NCBI GenBank assembly: GCA_016927065.1
Contig: JAFGNJ010000004.1
Span: 62,001-126,000, forward strand
Origin: Deltaproteobacteria bacterium
Lineage (GTDB): Bacteria > Desulfobacterota > B13-G15 > RBG-16-54-18
Length of the DNA: 64,000 bases
Reading direction: 5' to 3'
Under the pieces are notes generated by a model that was not told where the DNA came from, did not search any database, and saw only the letters and a program-made list of their open reading frames with translations. Below, one piece after another: positions 7,834 to 16,393 of this stretch. Position 1 is the stretch's first letter, and every line of letters starts with the position of its first letter. The position numbers and the translations under genes are program-made.

Positions 7834-9237
7834 TTGCCCAAAAACATCGTGGCGACAATGGCAAAGATAAACAGAAAACGCGCCGAGCAATTACTGTTTC
7901 CTATAATATCGGAAAACGGTGATAGTCAAGTCGGAGGCGAGAAAGAAAAAGGCTTTGGTGATCCCAACTTCTCCCGCAACAAAACATTGCCGATCCACAG
8001 GTGGGTTCCATGGATCGCTGGTTTTTCAAGTGATTTTGTGCAGTCTGCTTTAGATGGATTTCTTAGAAATAAAGGTACAGTTCTAGATCCTTTTTGCGGT
8101 GTCGGTACAACCGTATTTGAGGCTATCCGCAACGGCCATAATGCGATAGGGTTCGAGATAAATCCTTATGCTGTTCTTGCCAGTCGCGTCAAGACAAATG
8201 CCTATTGTATAGATTTAGGCGTATTTGCTTCCACAATCGATGACTTCCAGCAATTTTATACGGAAAAGATTTCAACAAATTATAAGCCAATCAGTACTCC
8301 GCCTCAAGGATTTAAGACAAGAACGAGTTTCTATAGTCCCCGTGTGCTTTATAAGGTTTTAATCGCTCAGGACTTTGTTCATGCAATTGATGACGAGAAT
8401 ATCCGTGATCTGTTCCGACTTGCCTTTGCTTCAACGATGGTAAGCTATTCCAACTATTCCTATGAGCCTAGTCTTGGCAGACGTGTTAGCGCAGGAAGGG
8501 AAGAAATCCATGATTTCCCCGTGGCAAGGGCAATCACGGATAAACTCACTGATATGGCGGAAGACATCGCATGGGTACAGGAATACATTGAGCGTAATAA
8601 TCTTGATATACGAATTATCGGCGACTCATTTTTCCACTGCCGAGAGCATCTTTTGCCAGCCTCCGTCGATTTGATCATTACATCTCCGCCCTATTTGAAT
8701 AATTATCACTACAATCGAAATACGCGTCCCCAGCTTTACTGGTTAGGCTATGCGCATTCACCTGACGATTTGAAAAAACTTGAGAACTTAAACTTCGGTA
8801 AGTTTTGGCAAACGGTCCGCGATTTCGACCGGATAGATTTGGCTTTTACCTTGCCTCAGACAGATATTGAGGAACGATTGCAGATGCTCAGGAAACTGAA
8901 TAAAGAAAAAGGGCCTTATGGTGGCAACGGTTGGGCTAATTATGCGGCTGCATATTTTAATGATTGTCACAAGTTCACCGAAGGTATCCAATACGTATTG
9001 AAACGAGGAGGTACGGCGCTGGTTGTCATCGGCAATAGCATACTGCAAGGTGTGATGATTCCTACGGATGAATACTTTGGGAAGATCGCGGAAGCTATGG
9101 GCATGGAGCTATTGAAAATCGACGTTCCTCGTGCCACTCGTGTCGGCAACAGCATAATTCAATCTGATGTTAGGGTCGGTAAAGCCGAGGTTTCTCACCA
9201 ACTTTACGAGGCTGTGGTAGTTTTAAGAAAACCGTAA
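7834..9237 (+). CDS. DNA methyltransferase of a type II R-M system (amino-methyltransferase, N4-C or N6-A)
   Basis: 467 aa. Motif I, the SAM-binding loop, is in VLDPFCGVGTTVFEA near residue 87. Motif IV is TSPPYLNNY near residue 285, typical of exocyclic amino methylation and common in N4-cytosine enzymes. Motif I precedes motif IV by ~190 residues, so a target-recognition region may lie between (group alpha-like order). The start is uncertain: TTG 7834 has AAGG 9 nt upstream, while ATG 7858 gives MAKINRKRAEQ. The stop TAA abuts the stop codon of the convergent endonuclease with no base between. Confidence 0.85.
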   Translation: MPKNIVATMAKINRKRAEQLLFPIISENGDSQVGGEKEKGFGDPNFSRNKTLPIHRWVPWIAGFSSDFVQSALDGFLRNKGTVLDPFCGVGTTVFEAIRNGHNAIGFEINPYAVLASRVKTNAYCIDLGVFASTIDDFQQFYTEKISTNYKPISTPPQGFKTRTSFYSPRVLYKVLIAQDFVHAIDDENIRDLFRLAFASTMVSYSNYSYEPSLGRRVSAGREEIHDFPVARAITDKLTDMAEDIAWVQEYIERNNLDIRIIGDSFFHCREHLLPASVDLIITSPPYLNNYHYNRNTRPQLYWLGYAHSPDDLKKLENLNFGKFWQTVRDFDRIDLAFTLPQTDIEERLQMLRKLNKEKGPYGGNGWANYAAAYFNDCHKFTEGIQYVLKRGGTALVVIGNSILQGVMIPTDEYFGKIAEAMGMELLKIDVPRATRVGNSIIQSDVRVGKAEVSHQLYEAVVVLRKP

Positions 9238-9849
9238 TTACTTTAAGGTATTCCTAATTTTTACTTTTATTCCTTCTAAATCCGGTGACTTCCCTCGAAG
9301 TCTTTCGGCCCATGGTCTGCCGGGATGAAGCACATCCCACTCCGATTTTGCCTGATCATATCGTCCAGAGCCCGGATCGTGGTTGCCGAAGCCGTCAACG
9401 ACCGTATTCCAAAGGGGTCTGTATTTCTTAATCAAAGCCGCTTCCACAATCGTAATCATGCTGCTTTCTTCATCCTTCAAAATTACAAACCGACATTTAA
9501 AGTCCTTAATATCCAAACCGGCACAGTGTTTTATGCTTCTCGCGTGTTCGCGCAGTCTCTGTGTCAACGTGGAGCCTTCTTCGCTTGTTGTGCGTGCAGT
9601 CCGCCAGCCTTTCGGTACAGCTTTTCCGACATAGATGGGCTGAGTACATTCCGATATGTTAGCGATAGCGATCTTATTGTAAAGGTCATAATCGCCCAAA
9701 TAGTAGAGACAGTAAACTCCCGTACCGATGAATGATTCCGGCAGCGGCAATGGATGTGGGGGCGTTTGATTCAAAAAGACGATTGCCTCGTCTATTATGG
9801 CATGGACCTTGGGTGACTTAAATATGTGTACATTTGGGTCAAACGTCAT
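9238..9849 (-). CDS. Eco29kI-like GIY-YIG restriction endonuclease
   Basis: 203 aa. GIY-YIG motifs are GVYCLYYLG and IYVGKAVPKGWR. Downstream come an R-x3-H pair in RLREH, a Glu in VEAALI and an Asn in RPLWN. The first Tyr to second Tyr distance (27), His to Glu (34) and Glu to Asn (12) match the Eco29kI active-site spacing as I remember it. Eco29kI cuts CCGCGG, so that specificity is a hypothesis here. Convergent with the methyltransferase, stop codons abutting. There is no Shine-Dalgarno before the ATG; see the promoter at 9859–9887. Confidence 0.9.
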   Translation of the reverse strand: MTFDPNVHIFKSPKVHAIIDEAIVFLNQTPPHPLPLPESFIGTGVYCLYYLGDYDLYNKIAIANISECTQPIYVGKAVPKGWRTARTTSEEGSTLTQRLREHARSIKHCAGLDIKDFKCRFVILKDEESSMITIVEAALIKKYRPLWNTVVDGFGNHDPGSGRYDQAKSEWDVLHPGRPWAERLRGKSPDLEGIKVKIRNTLK

Positions 9850-9858
9850 TTGTGTTCT

Positions 9859-9887
9859 ATACTACTATATGACTGGCTCCGAGACAA
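9859..9887 (-). promoter_or_regulatory. Putative promoter giving a nearly leaderless endonuclease mRNA
   Basis: On the minus strand: TTGTCT (9887–9882), a 17-bp spacer, TAGTAT (9864–9859). Only 9 nt separate the -10 box from the ATG at 9849, so the predicted mRNA would start 1–3 nt before the start codon. This agrees with the lack of a Shine-Dalgarno. Confidence 0.4.
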
Positions 9888-10036
9888 GAAAATATCAAAA
9901 GGGGCTTTTTTATTTTTAGTTTTTTGCCCGAGATTGCACTATCTCTTTCATTTTTGCATTGTGCCTACACTCCCAAAAAGATTAATAATTACATATGTTG
10001 TCCCTAGATTATCAGATGATTGAGACTATAGAGAAT

Positions 10037-10237
10037 CTATGACACCATTTCCTCGATAATCTCCTTCACCGATTTCACATCCCTGATGAGGGCACTCACC
10101 TGCCCGGTGCCGGGGATGGCGTTTTCAACATCCCCCCTATCCCATGCCCGGAAGCAATCGAGATCTTTCTGAGATAGTTCAGGAAATACCAACTGAGATA
10201 ACCGAGAAAACTCTTTGACGATACCAAATACTTCCAT
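10037..10237 (-). CDS. Small hypothetical protein, 66 aa
   Basis: Not recognised. 66 aa, mixed charge, no membrane segment, with a C-terminal VKSVKEIIEEMVS that looks helical. The ATG at 10237 has a strong GGGAGGAG Shine-Dalgarno on the minus strand, which is the main reason to accept it. It lies between the endonuclease gene and the divergent DUF3467 gene. Confidence 0.55.
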   Translation of the reverse strand: MEVFGIVKEFSRLSQLVFPELSQKDLDCFRAWDRGDVENAIPGTGQVSALIRDVKSVKEIIEEMVS

Positions 10238-10369
10238 AGAGAGACTCCTCCCGTTCCTAATAACTACCCCTATTGTACCTCATTCCTGTCTCATATGTAT
10301 CTGAACGAGTTCAGGGCTCTATATGCCACGATAACTCCTGCACTTTACTAAAAAATTCTTAAAATACCT

Positions 10370-10398
10370 TTACACTACACCCTCAGACGCCCTATAAT
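10370..10398 (+). promoter_or_regulatory. sigma-70-type promoter of the DUF3467–TPR unit
   Basis: TTACAC (10370–10375), a 17-bp spacer, TATAAT (10393–10398), 30 nt before the DUF3467 ATG. The Shine-Dalgarno GAGGAGG lies between promoter and gene. Confidence 0.6.
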
Positions 10399-10428
10399 GG
10401 GTAAAATATCCCCACGAGGAGGTCAACG

Positions 10429-10713
10429 ATGTCTGAGGAAAAGAAACCCCAAGAGGTGGGGATCAAGATTACGGACGAGATCCTCAGAGGCGTGTATGCC
10501 AACAATATGGTGGTCGCGCATACCAAGGAGGAATTCTTCGTCGATTTCATCAATGTCATTCCCCCCCAGGGGATCGTTACAGCCAGGGTCATCATCAGTC
10601 CCGGTCACATGAAAAGGATCATCAAGGCGCTGAGTGAGAATCTAAGCAAATACGAGGCAAAGTTCGGAGAGATTGCCGAGGCACCGGAACCGACCCACGT
10701 CGCCTCGGCATAA
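10429..10713 (+). CDS. DUF3467 family protein
   Basis: 94 aa. Features of the DUF3467 family are DEILRGVYANNMVVAHTKEEF and the central FVDFINVIPPQGIVTARVI, followed by SPGHMKRIIKALSENL. The function of the family is unknown to me. A strong GAGGAGG precedes the ATG. The last ~82 nt of this gene were copied, still in frame, to a second place at 12242 (see the duplication entry). The TPR lipoprotein follows 39 nt downstream. Confidence 0.85.
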   Translation: MSEEKKPQEVGIKITDEILRGVYANNMVVAHTKEEFFVDFINVIPPQGIVTARVIISPGHMKRIIKALSENLSKYEAKFGEIAEAPEPTHVASA

Positions 10714-10752
10714 GGGGAATGTGGTATGTAATCTTTGACATAAGGGGGGACT

Positions 10753-12249
10753 ATGAAAAAGACACTCTCTTTGGCATTCCTTTCTCTGTTCTGTATGGCC
10801 CTCGCAATCTCGCTGGGGTGCGTCACGTATCAATACGATATCAAGAGAGGCGGGGCGGCATATAACCGTTATGACTATGAAGAAGCCATTGTACGTTTTA
10901 CCAACGCCATTGATTCAGGCGAACTTACACAGAAAGACCTAGCCGAAGCCTACCACAAGCGTGGACTCTCCTGGGAAAATTTACTCGATTACGACAAAGC
11001 CATAGCCGACTACTCCAAAGCCATAGAGATTGATCCGAAAAATCCGAGTGCCTATACCGACCGCGGTAGCGCATGGACTAAAAAGGGTAACTACGACAAA
11101 GCTATCACCGACTACGCCAAGGCCATTGAGATCGCGCCTCAGTACGCATTAGCCTATCTTGACCGGGGCAACGCCTGGTATTTAAAAGGCAATTACGACA
11201 AGGCTGTCGCTGATTACACCCAGACTATAGAAATCGACTCACAGTACAATTGGGCCTCCTACAGTAACCGGGGTGATACCTGGTATTTAAAGGGCGATTA
11301 TGACAGGGCTATCGAAGATTTCACCAAGGTCCTAGAGATTAATCCAGAAGATGTTCGTGCTTATACCAGCCGTGGTAATGCCCGGAATAAAAAAGGCAAT
11401 TATGATGATGCCATCGCCGACTATACCAAGGCCATCGCAATTGATCCCAAAGATGCCTGGGCCTACTACAATCGTGGAAGCGCGTGGGAGAACAAGGACA
11501 ACCATGATAAGGCTATTGCCGACTATGATCGGGCCATCGAGATCGACCCGACGGATTATGAATCTTACCATAGCCGTGGCAATGTTTTTAGGGAAAAGGG
11601 TGATTATGACAGGGCCATTGAAGATTTCACCAAGGCCATAGGAATTAACCCGAAACTCGCTTTGGCCTACTACAACTGTGGTAACGCCTGGAACAAAAAG
11701 GGTGACTATGACAAAGCTATCGCCGATTATACCAAGGCTATAGAGATCGACCCACAGTATGCCGCCGCCTACTACAACCGCGGGATTGTAGAGGTAAAAA
11801 AGGACAATTATGATAAAGCTATCGCGGATTTTACCAAGGCCATCCAGATTGACCCAACAGACTCCTGGGCCTACTGTAACCGAGGAAATGTTTGGGAAAA
11901 AAAGAGTAATTATGAGAAGGCTATTGCGGACTATGATCGGGCCATCGAGATCGACCCAACAGACTACAAGTCCTACAGCAACCGAGGGGTCATCTGGGAG
12001 AAAAGGGGTAATTATGATAAGGCTATTGCAGAGTACACCAAGGCCATAGAAATTAACCAGCGGTTCTCCTTGGCCTATAACAACCGCGGGGTTGCTTGGT
12101 ACAAAAAGGGTAACTTCGATAAAGCAATTGATGACTTTAACAAGGCCTTAGAGATTAATCCCAATGAAACCGAGGCCAGTGAAAATCTCCAAAAGGCCCT
12201 GAAAGCAAAAGATGGAAATGTGCAATGGAAGGAGAAAAAGCCTGAGTGA
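10753..12249 (+). CDS. TPR-repeat lipoprotein (copy 1)
   Basis: 498 aa. The signal peptide ends in a lipobox ISLGC around residue 23, so it is probably a lipid-anchored periplasmic or outer-membrane protein. After one degenerate N-terminal unit there are twelve 34-residue TPR units of the type AYYNRGNAWxxKGxYDKAIADYTKAIEIDP. These form protein-binding superhelices. The stop codon lies inside the copied DUF3467 fragment, so the last residues (EKKPE) were created by the duplication junction. Confidence 0.88.
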   Translation: MKKTLSLAFLSLFCMALAISLGCVTYQYDIKRGGAAYNRYDYEEAIVRFTNAIDSGELTQKDLAEAYHKRGLSWENLLDYDKAIADYSKAIEIDPKNPSAYTDRGSAWTKKGNYDKAITDYAKAIEIAPQYALAYLDRGNAWYLKGNYDKAVADYTQTIEIDSQYNWASYSNRGDTWYLKGDYDRAIEDFTKVLEINPEDVRAYTSRGNARNKKGNYDDAIADYTKAIAIDPKDAWAYYNRGSAWENKDNHDKAIADYDRAIEIDPTDYESYHSRGNVFREKGDYDRAIEDFTKAIGINPKLALAYYNCGNAWNKKGDYDKAIADYTKAIEIDPQYAAAYYNRGIVEVKKDNYDKAIADFTKAIQIDPTDSWAYCNRGNVWEKKSNYEKAIADYDRAIEIDPTDYKSYSNRGVIWEKRGNYDKAIAEYTKAIEINQRFSLAYNNRGVAWYKKGNFDKAIDDFNKALEINPNETEASENLQKALKAKDGNVQWKEKKPE

Positions 12250-12365
12250 AAATGTGAGCAAATACGAGGCAAAGTTCGGAGAGATTGCCGAGGTACCGGA
12301 ACCGAGCCCTGTCGCCTCGGCATAAGGGGAATGTGGTCTGTAATCCTTGATATAAGGGGGCAGTT
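12242..12365 (+). pseudogene. Duplicated 3' end of the DUF3467 gene plus TPR-gene leader (tandem duplication scar)
   Basis: This segment repeats 10630–10752 at roughly 90% identity by eye. It holds the last ~27 codons of the DUF3467 gene, still in frame to its TAA at 12322–12324, and the same leader up to the TPR start codon. It has no start of its own, so it is a gene fragment. It shows that the unit [DUF3467 3' end + leader + TPR gene] was tandemly duplicated. Confidence 0.85.
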
Positions 12366-14300
12366 ATGAAAAAAATAATTTTGGTGGCATTCATTACTTT
12401 GTTCCTGATCTCCTGTGCGACTTCGCCGAAACGGGTTGAACAGGCTGGGGGACTGGAAGATTTCGAGGCCGCCAAAGTAGCATTGAATCAAGGTAATAAT
12501 GACGAAGCCATAAGGCTTTTTACTAAGGCCATTGCATCTGAAGAGCTTGATCGGGAACAGCTAAAGACAGCATATAAATTTCGCGGCAACGCGTGGTTCG
12601 ATAAGAGTGATTATGACCGGGCCATTGCCGAGTACACTAAGGCCATAGAGATCGACCCGAGGTTCGCCGTTGCCTACTACAATCGCGGCCTCGCCTGGGG
12701 GAAAAAAGGCGACTATGACAGGGCCATTGTCGAGTACACCAAGGCCATCGCGGAGTACAGCAAGGCCACAGAGATCGATCCGAAGTCGAAGTACGCCGCT
12801 GCCTACTTCAACCGCGGGGTCTTATGGGGCAAAAAAGGCAAGTACGATCAAGCCATCACAGACTACACCAAAGCGATCGAAATCGACCCGAAGGACGCCT
12901 CGGCCTATAAAAACCGTGGGGTCTTATGGGAGGAAAAGGGTGAGTATGACCGAGCGATTGCTGACTACACCAAGGCCATTGAGCTTGATCCGGAGCACGC
13001 CGATGCCTATAGCAACCGCGGCATCGCCTGGGTAAAAAAGGGTGAGTACGACAAGGCCATTACTGATTGGACCAAGACCATAGAACTCGATCCGACGGAC
13101 GCCGTTCCCTACTACAACCGCGGCCTCGCCTGGGATGACATAGGCGACCTTGGCAAAGCCATTGCTGACTACACCAAGGCCATAGAACTCAATCCGAGGT
13201 ACGCCAATGCCTACTACTGTCGTGGTAACGCCTGGAAAAAAATGGAAGCATATGATCGTGCAATCGCAGATTATACTAAGGCTATCGAGATTAATCCTCG
13301 GCATTCTTTTGCCTATAACAACCGCGGCAACGCCTGGGAGAGAAAGGGCGATGAAAACCGTGCCATCGCTGACTACACCAAAGCTATTGAATGTGACCCT
13401 ACCAATGCTTTAGCTTATACCAATCGCGGCGTTGCCTGGGCAAAGAAAAACAATTATGACGAGGCAATTAAAGACCACGATAAAGCCATCGAAACTGACC
13501 CGAACTTAGCTCTTGCCTACTTTAACCGCGGCGCCTCCTGGAATTGGAAAGGAGATTCTGGCAAAGCAATTGCCGATTTCACCAAGGCTCTCGAGGTTAA
13601 TCCTAAATATGCCGGTGCATACTACGAGCGCGGCTTTCTTTTAGAGAAAAAGCTCAATTTCGAGGATGCTACTGCTGATTATACTAAGGCAGTAGAGATT
13701 TTCCCTAGATACTCGGATGCCTACTTTAGGCGTGGCATCTGCTTGCGGAAATTGGGTAAATACGATGATGCAATTGCAGATTATACCAAGGCCATTCAGA
13801 TTGATCCACACTATGAAAATTATGCTGAGATCTATATAAACCGTGGGCACGCCTGGGAAGGGAAAGGCAATTATACTCAAGCTATTGTTGATTATACCAA
13901 ATTTATAGATATGAAGCCCGCAGGTGCCATGGGCTATACCTTTCGAGGCGTCGCCTGGGCACGGAAAGGCAATTTTGAACAGGCTCTCGCCGACTGCAGC
14001 CGTGCCATTGAACTTTCCCCAAAGTATGCCTTTGCTTACCATAACCGCGGTCTGGTCTGGGCAATACAAGGGGAGTATGACCGAGCCATTGAAGATTATA
14101 CCAAGGCCATAGAGCTTTGGCCTCAGGCCAGATCAGATAGCTATACCAAACGTGGCATTGCATGGTATAAAAAAGGTAAATATGACAAGGCTATTGCCGA
14201 TTTCGATAAGGCCCTAGAAATGAAACCTAATTTAACCGAGGCCAGTGAAAACCGCCAAAAGGCCGTCGAGGCAAAAGAGAGAGCTAATAAAGGGCGTTGA
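12366..14300 (+). CDS. TPR-repeat lipoprotein (copy 2)
   Basis: 644 aa, a diverged and longer paralogue of the preceding gene. Lipobox LISC near residue 18. One degenerate N-terminal unit, then sixteen TPR units. Unit 2 contains a short internal stutter (AIVEYTKAIAEYSKATEIDP). The C-terminus TEASENRQKAVEAKE matches TEASENLQKALKAKD of copy 1, confirming common origin. The leader with AAGGGGG ahead of the ATG is the duplicated one. The extra units imply repeat expansion or loss after the duplication. Confidence 0.88.
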   Translation: MKKIILVAFITLFLISCATSPKRVEQAGGLEDFEAAKVALNQGNNDEAIRLFTKAIASEELDREQLKTAYKFRGNAWFDKSDYDRAIAEYTKAIEIDPRFAVAYYNRGLAWGKKGDYDRAIVEYTKAIAEYSKATEIDPKSKYAAAYFNRGVLWGKKGKYDQAITDYTKAIEIDPKDASAYKNRGVLWEEKGEYDRAIADYTKAIELDPEHADAYSNRGIAWVKKGEYDKAITDWTKTIELDPTDAVPYYNRGLAWDDIGDLGKAIADYTKAIELNPRYANAYYCRGNAWKKMEAYDRAIADYTKAIEINPRHSFAYNNRGNAWERKGDENRAIADYTKAIECDPTNALAYTNRGVAWAKKNNYDEAIKDHDKAIETDPNLALAYFNRGASWNWKGDSGKAIADFTKALEVNPKYAGAYYERGFLLEKKLNFEDATADYTKAVEIFPRYSDAYFRRGICLRKLGKYDDAIADYTKAIQIDPHYENYAEIYINRGHAWEGKGNYTQAIVDYTKFIDMKPAGAMGYTFRGVAWARKGNFEQALADCSRAIELSPKYAFAYHNRGLVWAIQGEYDRAIEDYTKAIELWPQARSDSYTKRGIAWYKKGKYDKAIADFDKALEMKPNLTEASENRQKAVEAKERANKGR

Positions 14301-14396
14301 CAAATGATTGGGGGGTTGACTTTTACACTTGAAGAAATAGGCTAACTCCTTGTATTATAACCCTAAGAGAAGTTCTCATCCAATTAAAAAACTACT

Positions 14397-14645
14397 ATGT
14401 CAAACAGAAAAAAAACAAATCAAGGCAATTCAAAAAAAGTTGCACGTCGCTCTCAGCGCTTCATCTCTATCACCCAGCTCCTTCTACTAATTTGTGTAGC
14501 ATGCCTTGTCTGGTTATATTCTAACTCCATTATCATAGCATTGATTTTTGCTGCAGCGGTCTTTTTCGGTTTCAGGGAATCAAGGCGCATTATGGTAAAT
14601 GCACTCAATAATCGAAAAAAGGTGAACAGGACCAAAAATCAATAA
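14397..14645 (+). CDS. Small membrane protein, 82 aa
   Basis: Not recognised. A Lys/Arg-rich N-terminus (~25 aa) is followed by two hydrophobic segments, about residues 25–42 and 45–58, and a basic C-terminal tail. No clear Shine-Dalgarno. A weak promoter (TTGAAG 14329, TATTAT 14353) may lie upstream. Supported mainly by length, composition and position. Confidence 0.45.
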   Translation: MSNRKKTNQGNSKKVARRSQRFISITQLLLLICVACLVWLYSNSIIIALIFAAAVFFGFRESRRIMVNALNNRKKVNRTKNQ

Positions 14646-14735
14646 ACCATCTTTTATGCTGTGATTGATGTGGGAATATGTATCTATAATTTCGGCCACA
14701 GGCCATCATGATGAAACCTTTTTGTGGAGGTTTGT

Positions 14736-16217
14736 ATGATAAAAAAAACGAAGTGCTTCTGGATCCTGTTGGCTTTTGTAGTCATCCAACTCTCTTTCTC
14801 AGCCTGCGCCATTGTCCCCTATTACAGTCACTACAATGTAAAGGCCGATCCGCATAAGGAACCTCCCCCCAGCCCCAGGACAAAGGCCAGGCCAAAGGCC
14901 CCTTCCGGCGCGTATCTGGCCTCAGAGGATGTCCCATGGAAAGTCGACTGGCAATGCCGGGACAGCTGGCAATTTGATAGCAACGCAGAGGCCGCTAATC
15001 CCCTTGACGCATGCCCCAAAGATGACAATAACTTTATCGGCATCGCCATCTCCGGTGGCGGCAGCCGGGCCTCCGTCTTTTCCGCAGCGGTCCTCTTCGA
15101 ACTGCAGCGCTACGGCCTGCTTCAGCAGGTCGATGTGATATCGTCGGTCTCCGGCGGCTCCTTTACGGCAGCGTACTACGTTCTGAGCTGTGACGACCCT
15201 TACAACGCTCCCCCTACCGTTGAAGGATCAGCAAGACCAAAATGGGACCCGGACGTGGTCTTCCCCAAGCTGCAGAAGAACTTAATCGCTAAATGGGTAA
15301 GGAACTCCTTGTGGATCGTACATATCTTTCGTTATTGGTTTACGTATTATGACCGAACCGATGTCATGGCGTGGATCGTCGCGGACACCTTATACGATAC
15401 CACCTGGTTCAAGGGAAGGGGTTTCAAGTTCAAAGACCTGAATCCCCAAAGACCATGTTTGATCATCAATGCCACCAATAATACCGAGCACGCGGGAGGG
15501 ACAAGGGTCTTTTGCTTCACCAAGGAATATTTCGACAAGCTCCAATCAGAAATCGATCACTATCCCATTGCCCATGCCGTCATGGCCTCGGCTGCCTTTC
15601 CGGCGGTCTTCCAGTCCGTCACCCTGCAAGACTACTCGCAAAAAGAAGGTTGGTACGTTCACCTCATTGACGGCGGCGCATCCGACAACCTCGGCATAAC
15701 CGCCCTGGAAAAAATCCTGGAGGAAAAGACGGACATGCGGTCGAAAAAGCTGGTCATCGTCATCGACTCTCACAAGGCGAATTATGGGAAAGACCCGAGA
15801 GACCCCGACCCGAGGAGCCTTCTTGATTACTACGTTGACAGTAACGTCATCGATGCCTATCAAACGCTCATGGCCGAATTGAGACTCGGCAAGACTGACG
15901 GCCTGCAGCAATGGCTGGAGGAGAATAATGGGAAGCTGATTCATTTGAAATTCGACGACCTTGAACAAGACTATTTTGAGCTGCACGAAACCGTAACTGG
16001 CATCAAGACTAACTTAAAGATAAAGAAGAATGAGGCCGCATGCCTCAAGCGCGCGGCACGGATCTTGGTTCAGGAAAAAATGGAAGAGCTGCACGCTGAC
16101 CCCGAATGGAGCGGCCTTATCCAATTCCCGCCGGCAGAAGGGTATGACCTCCCGTCGTGCAAATTTAAGATAAAAAACCCGAAAAGTGAAATTAAGGACA
16201 GCACAAATAAAGAGTAA
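14736..16217 (+). CDS. Patatin-like phospholipase lipoprotein
   Basis: 493 aa. The signal ends in a lipobox-like SFSACA. The oxyanion loop is SGGGSRAS, the nucleophile Ser is in SSVSGGSF (a degenerate GxSxG, with Ser in place of the first Gly), and the catalytic Asp is in IDGGASDNLG. Patatins are Ser-Asp dyad lipid acyl hydrolases; a membrane-anchored form would act on envelope lipids. The frame opens at GTG 14724, but that GTG lies within the Shine-Dalgarno GGAGG that serves ATG 14736. Confidence 0.88.
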   Translation: MIKKTKCFWILLAFVVIQLSFSACAIVPYYSHYNVKADPHKEPPPSPRTKARPKAPSGAYLASEDVPWKVDWQCRDSWQFDSNAEAANPLDACPKDDNNFIGIAISGGGSRASVFSAAVLFELQRYGLLQQVDVISSVSGGSFTAAYYVLSCDDPYNAPPTVEGSARPKWDPDVVFPKLQKNLIAKWVRNSLWIVHIFRYWFTYYDRTDVMAWIVADTLYDTTWFKGRGFKFKDLNPQRPCLIINATNNTEHAGGTRVFCFTKEYFDKLQSEIDHYPIAHAVMASAAFPAVFQSVTLQDYSQKEGWYVHLIDGGASDNLGITALEKILEEKTDMRSKKLVIVIDSHKANYGKDPRDPDPRSLLDYYVDSNVIDAYQTLMAELRLGKTDGLQQWLEENNGKLIHLKFDDLEQDYFELHETVTGIKTNLKIKKNEAACLKRAARILVQEKMEELHADPEWSGLIQFPPAEGYDLPSCKFKIKNPKSEIKDSTNKE

Positions 16218-16393
16218 ACGGCGCTAGCTTAACAGAGGCGAACTGCCGGTAGCCGAAGATCGCATATTTGTAATGCATCTACTTCGCGTTTCGCGATTGT
16301 ACTCGCATTAAAAATAAGTTGTGCGCTATGTTGGCTGAGACATGTTAACTATATAGGGTGTCTCTATATCATCATAGATGGCAAGATTACAAT

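Noticed and set aside
12924-14069. Hydrophobic reverse ORFs across the second TPR gene
   Set aside because: They repeat with the 102-bp unit and are products of the TPR codon pattern, not genes.
16218-16393. Possible integron attC-like site before the AraC gene
   Set aside because: GCGCTAGCTTAAC looked suggestive, but no matching inverse core site or integrase is present.
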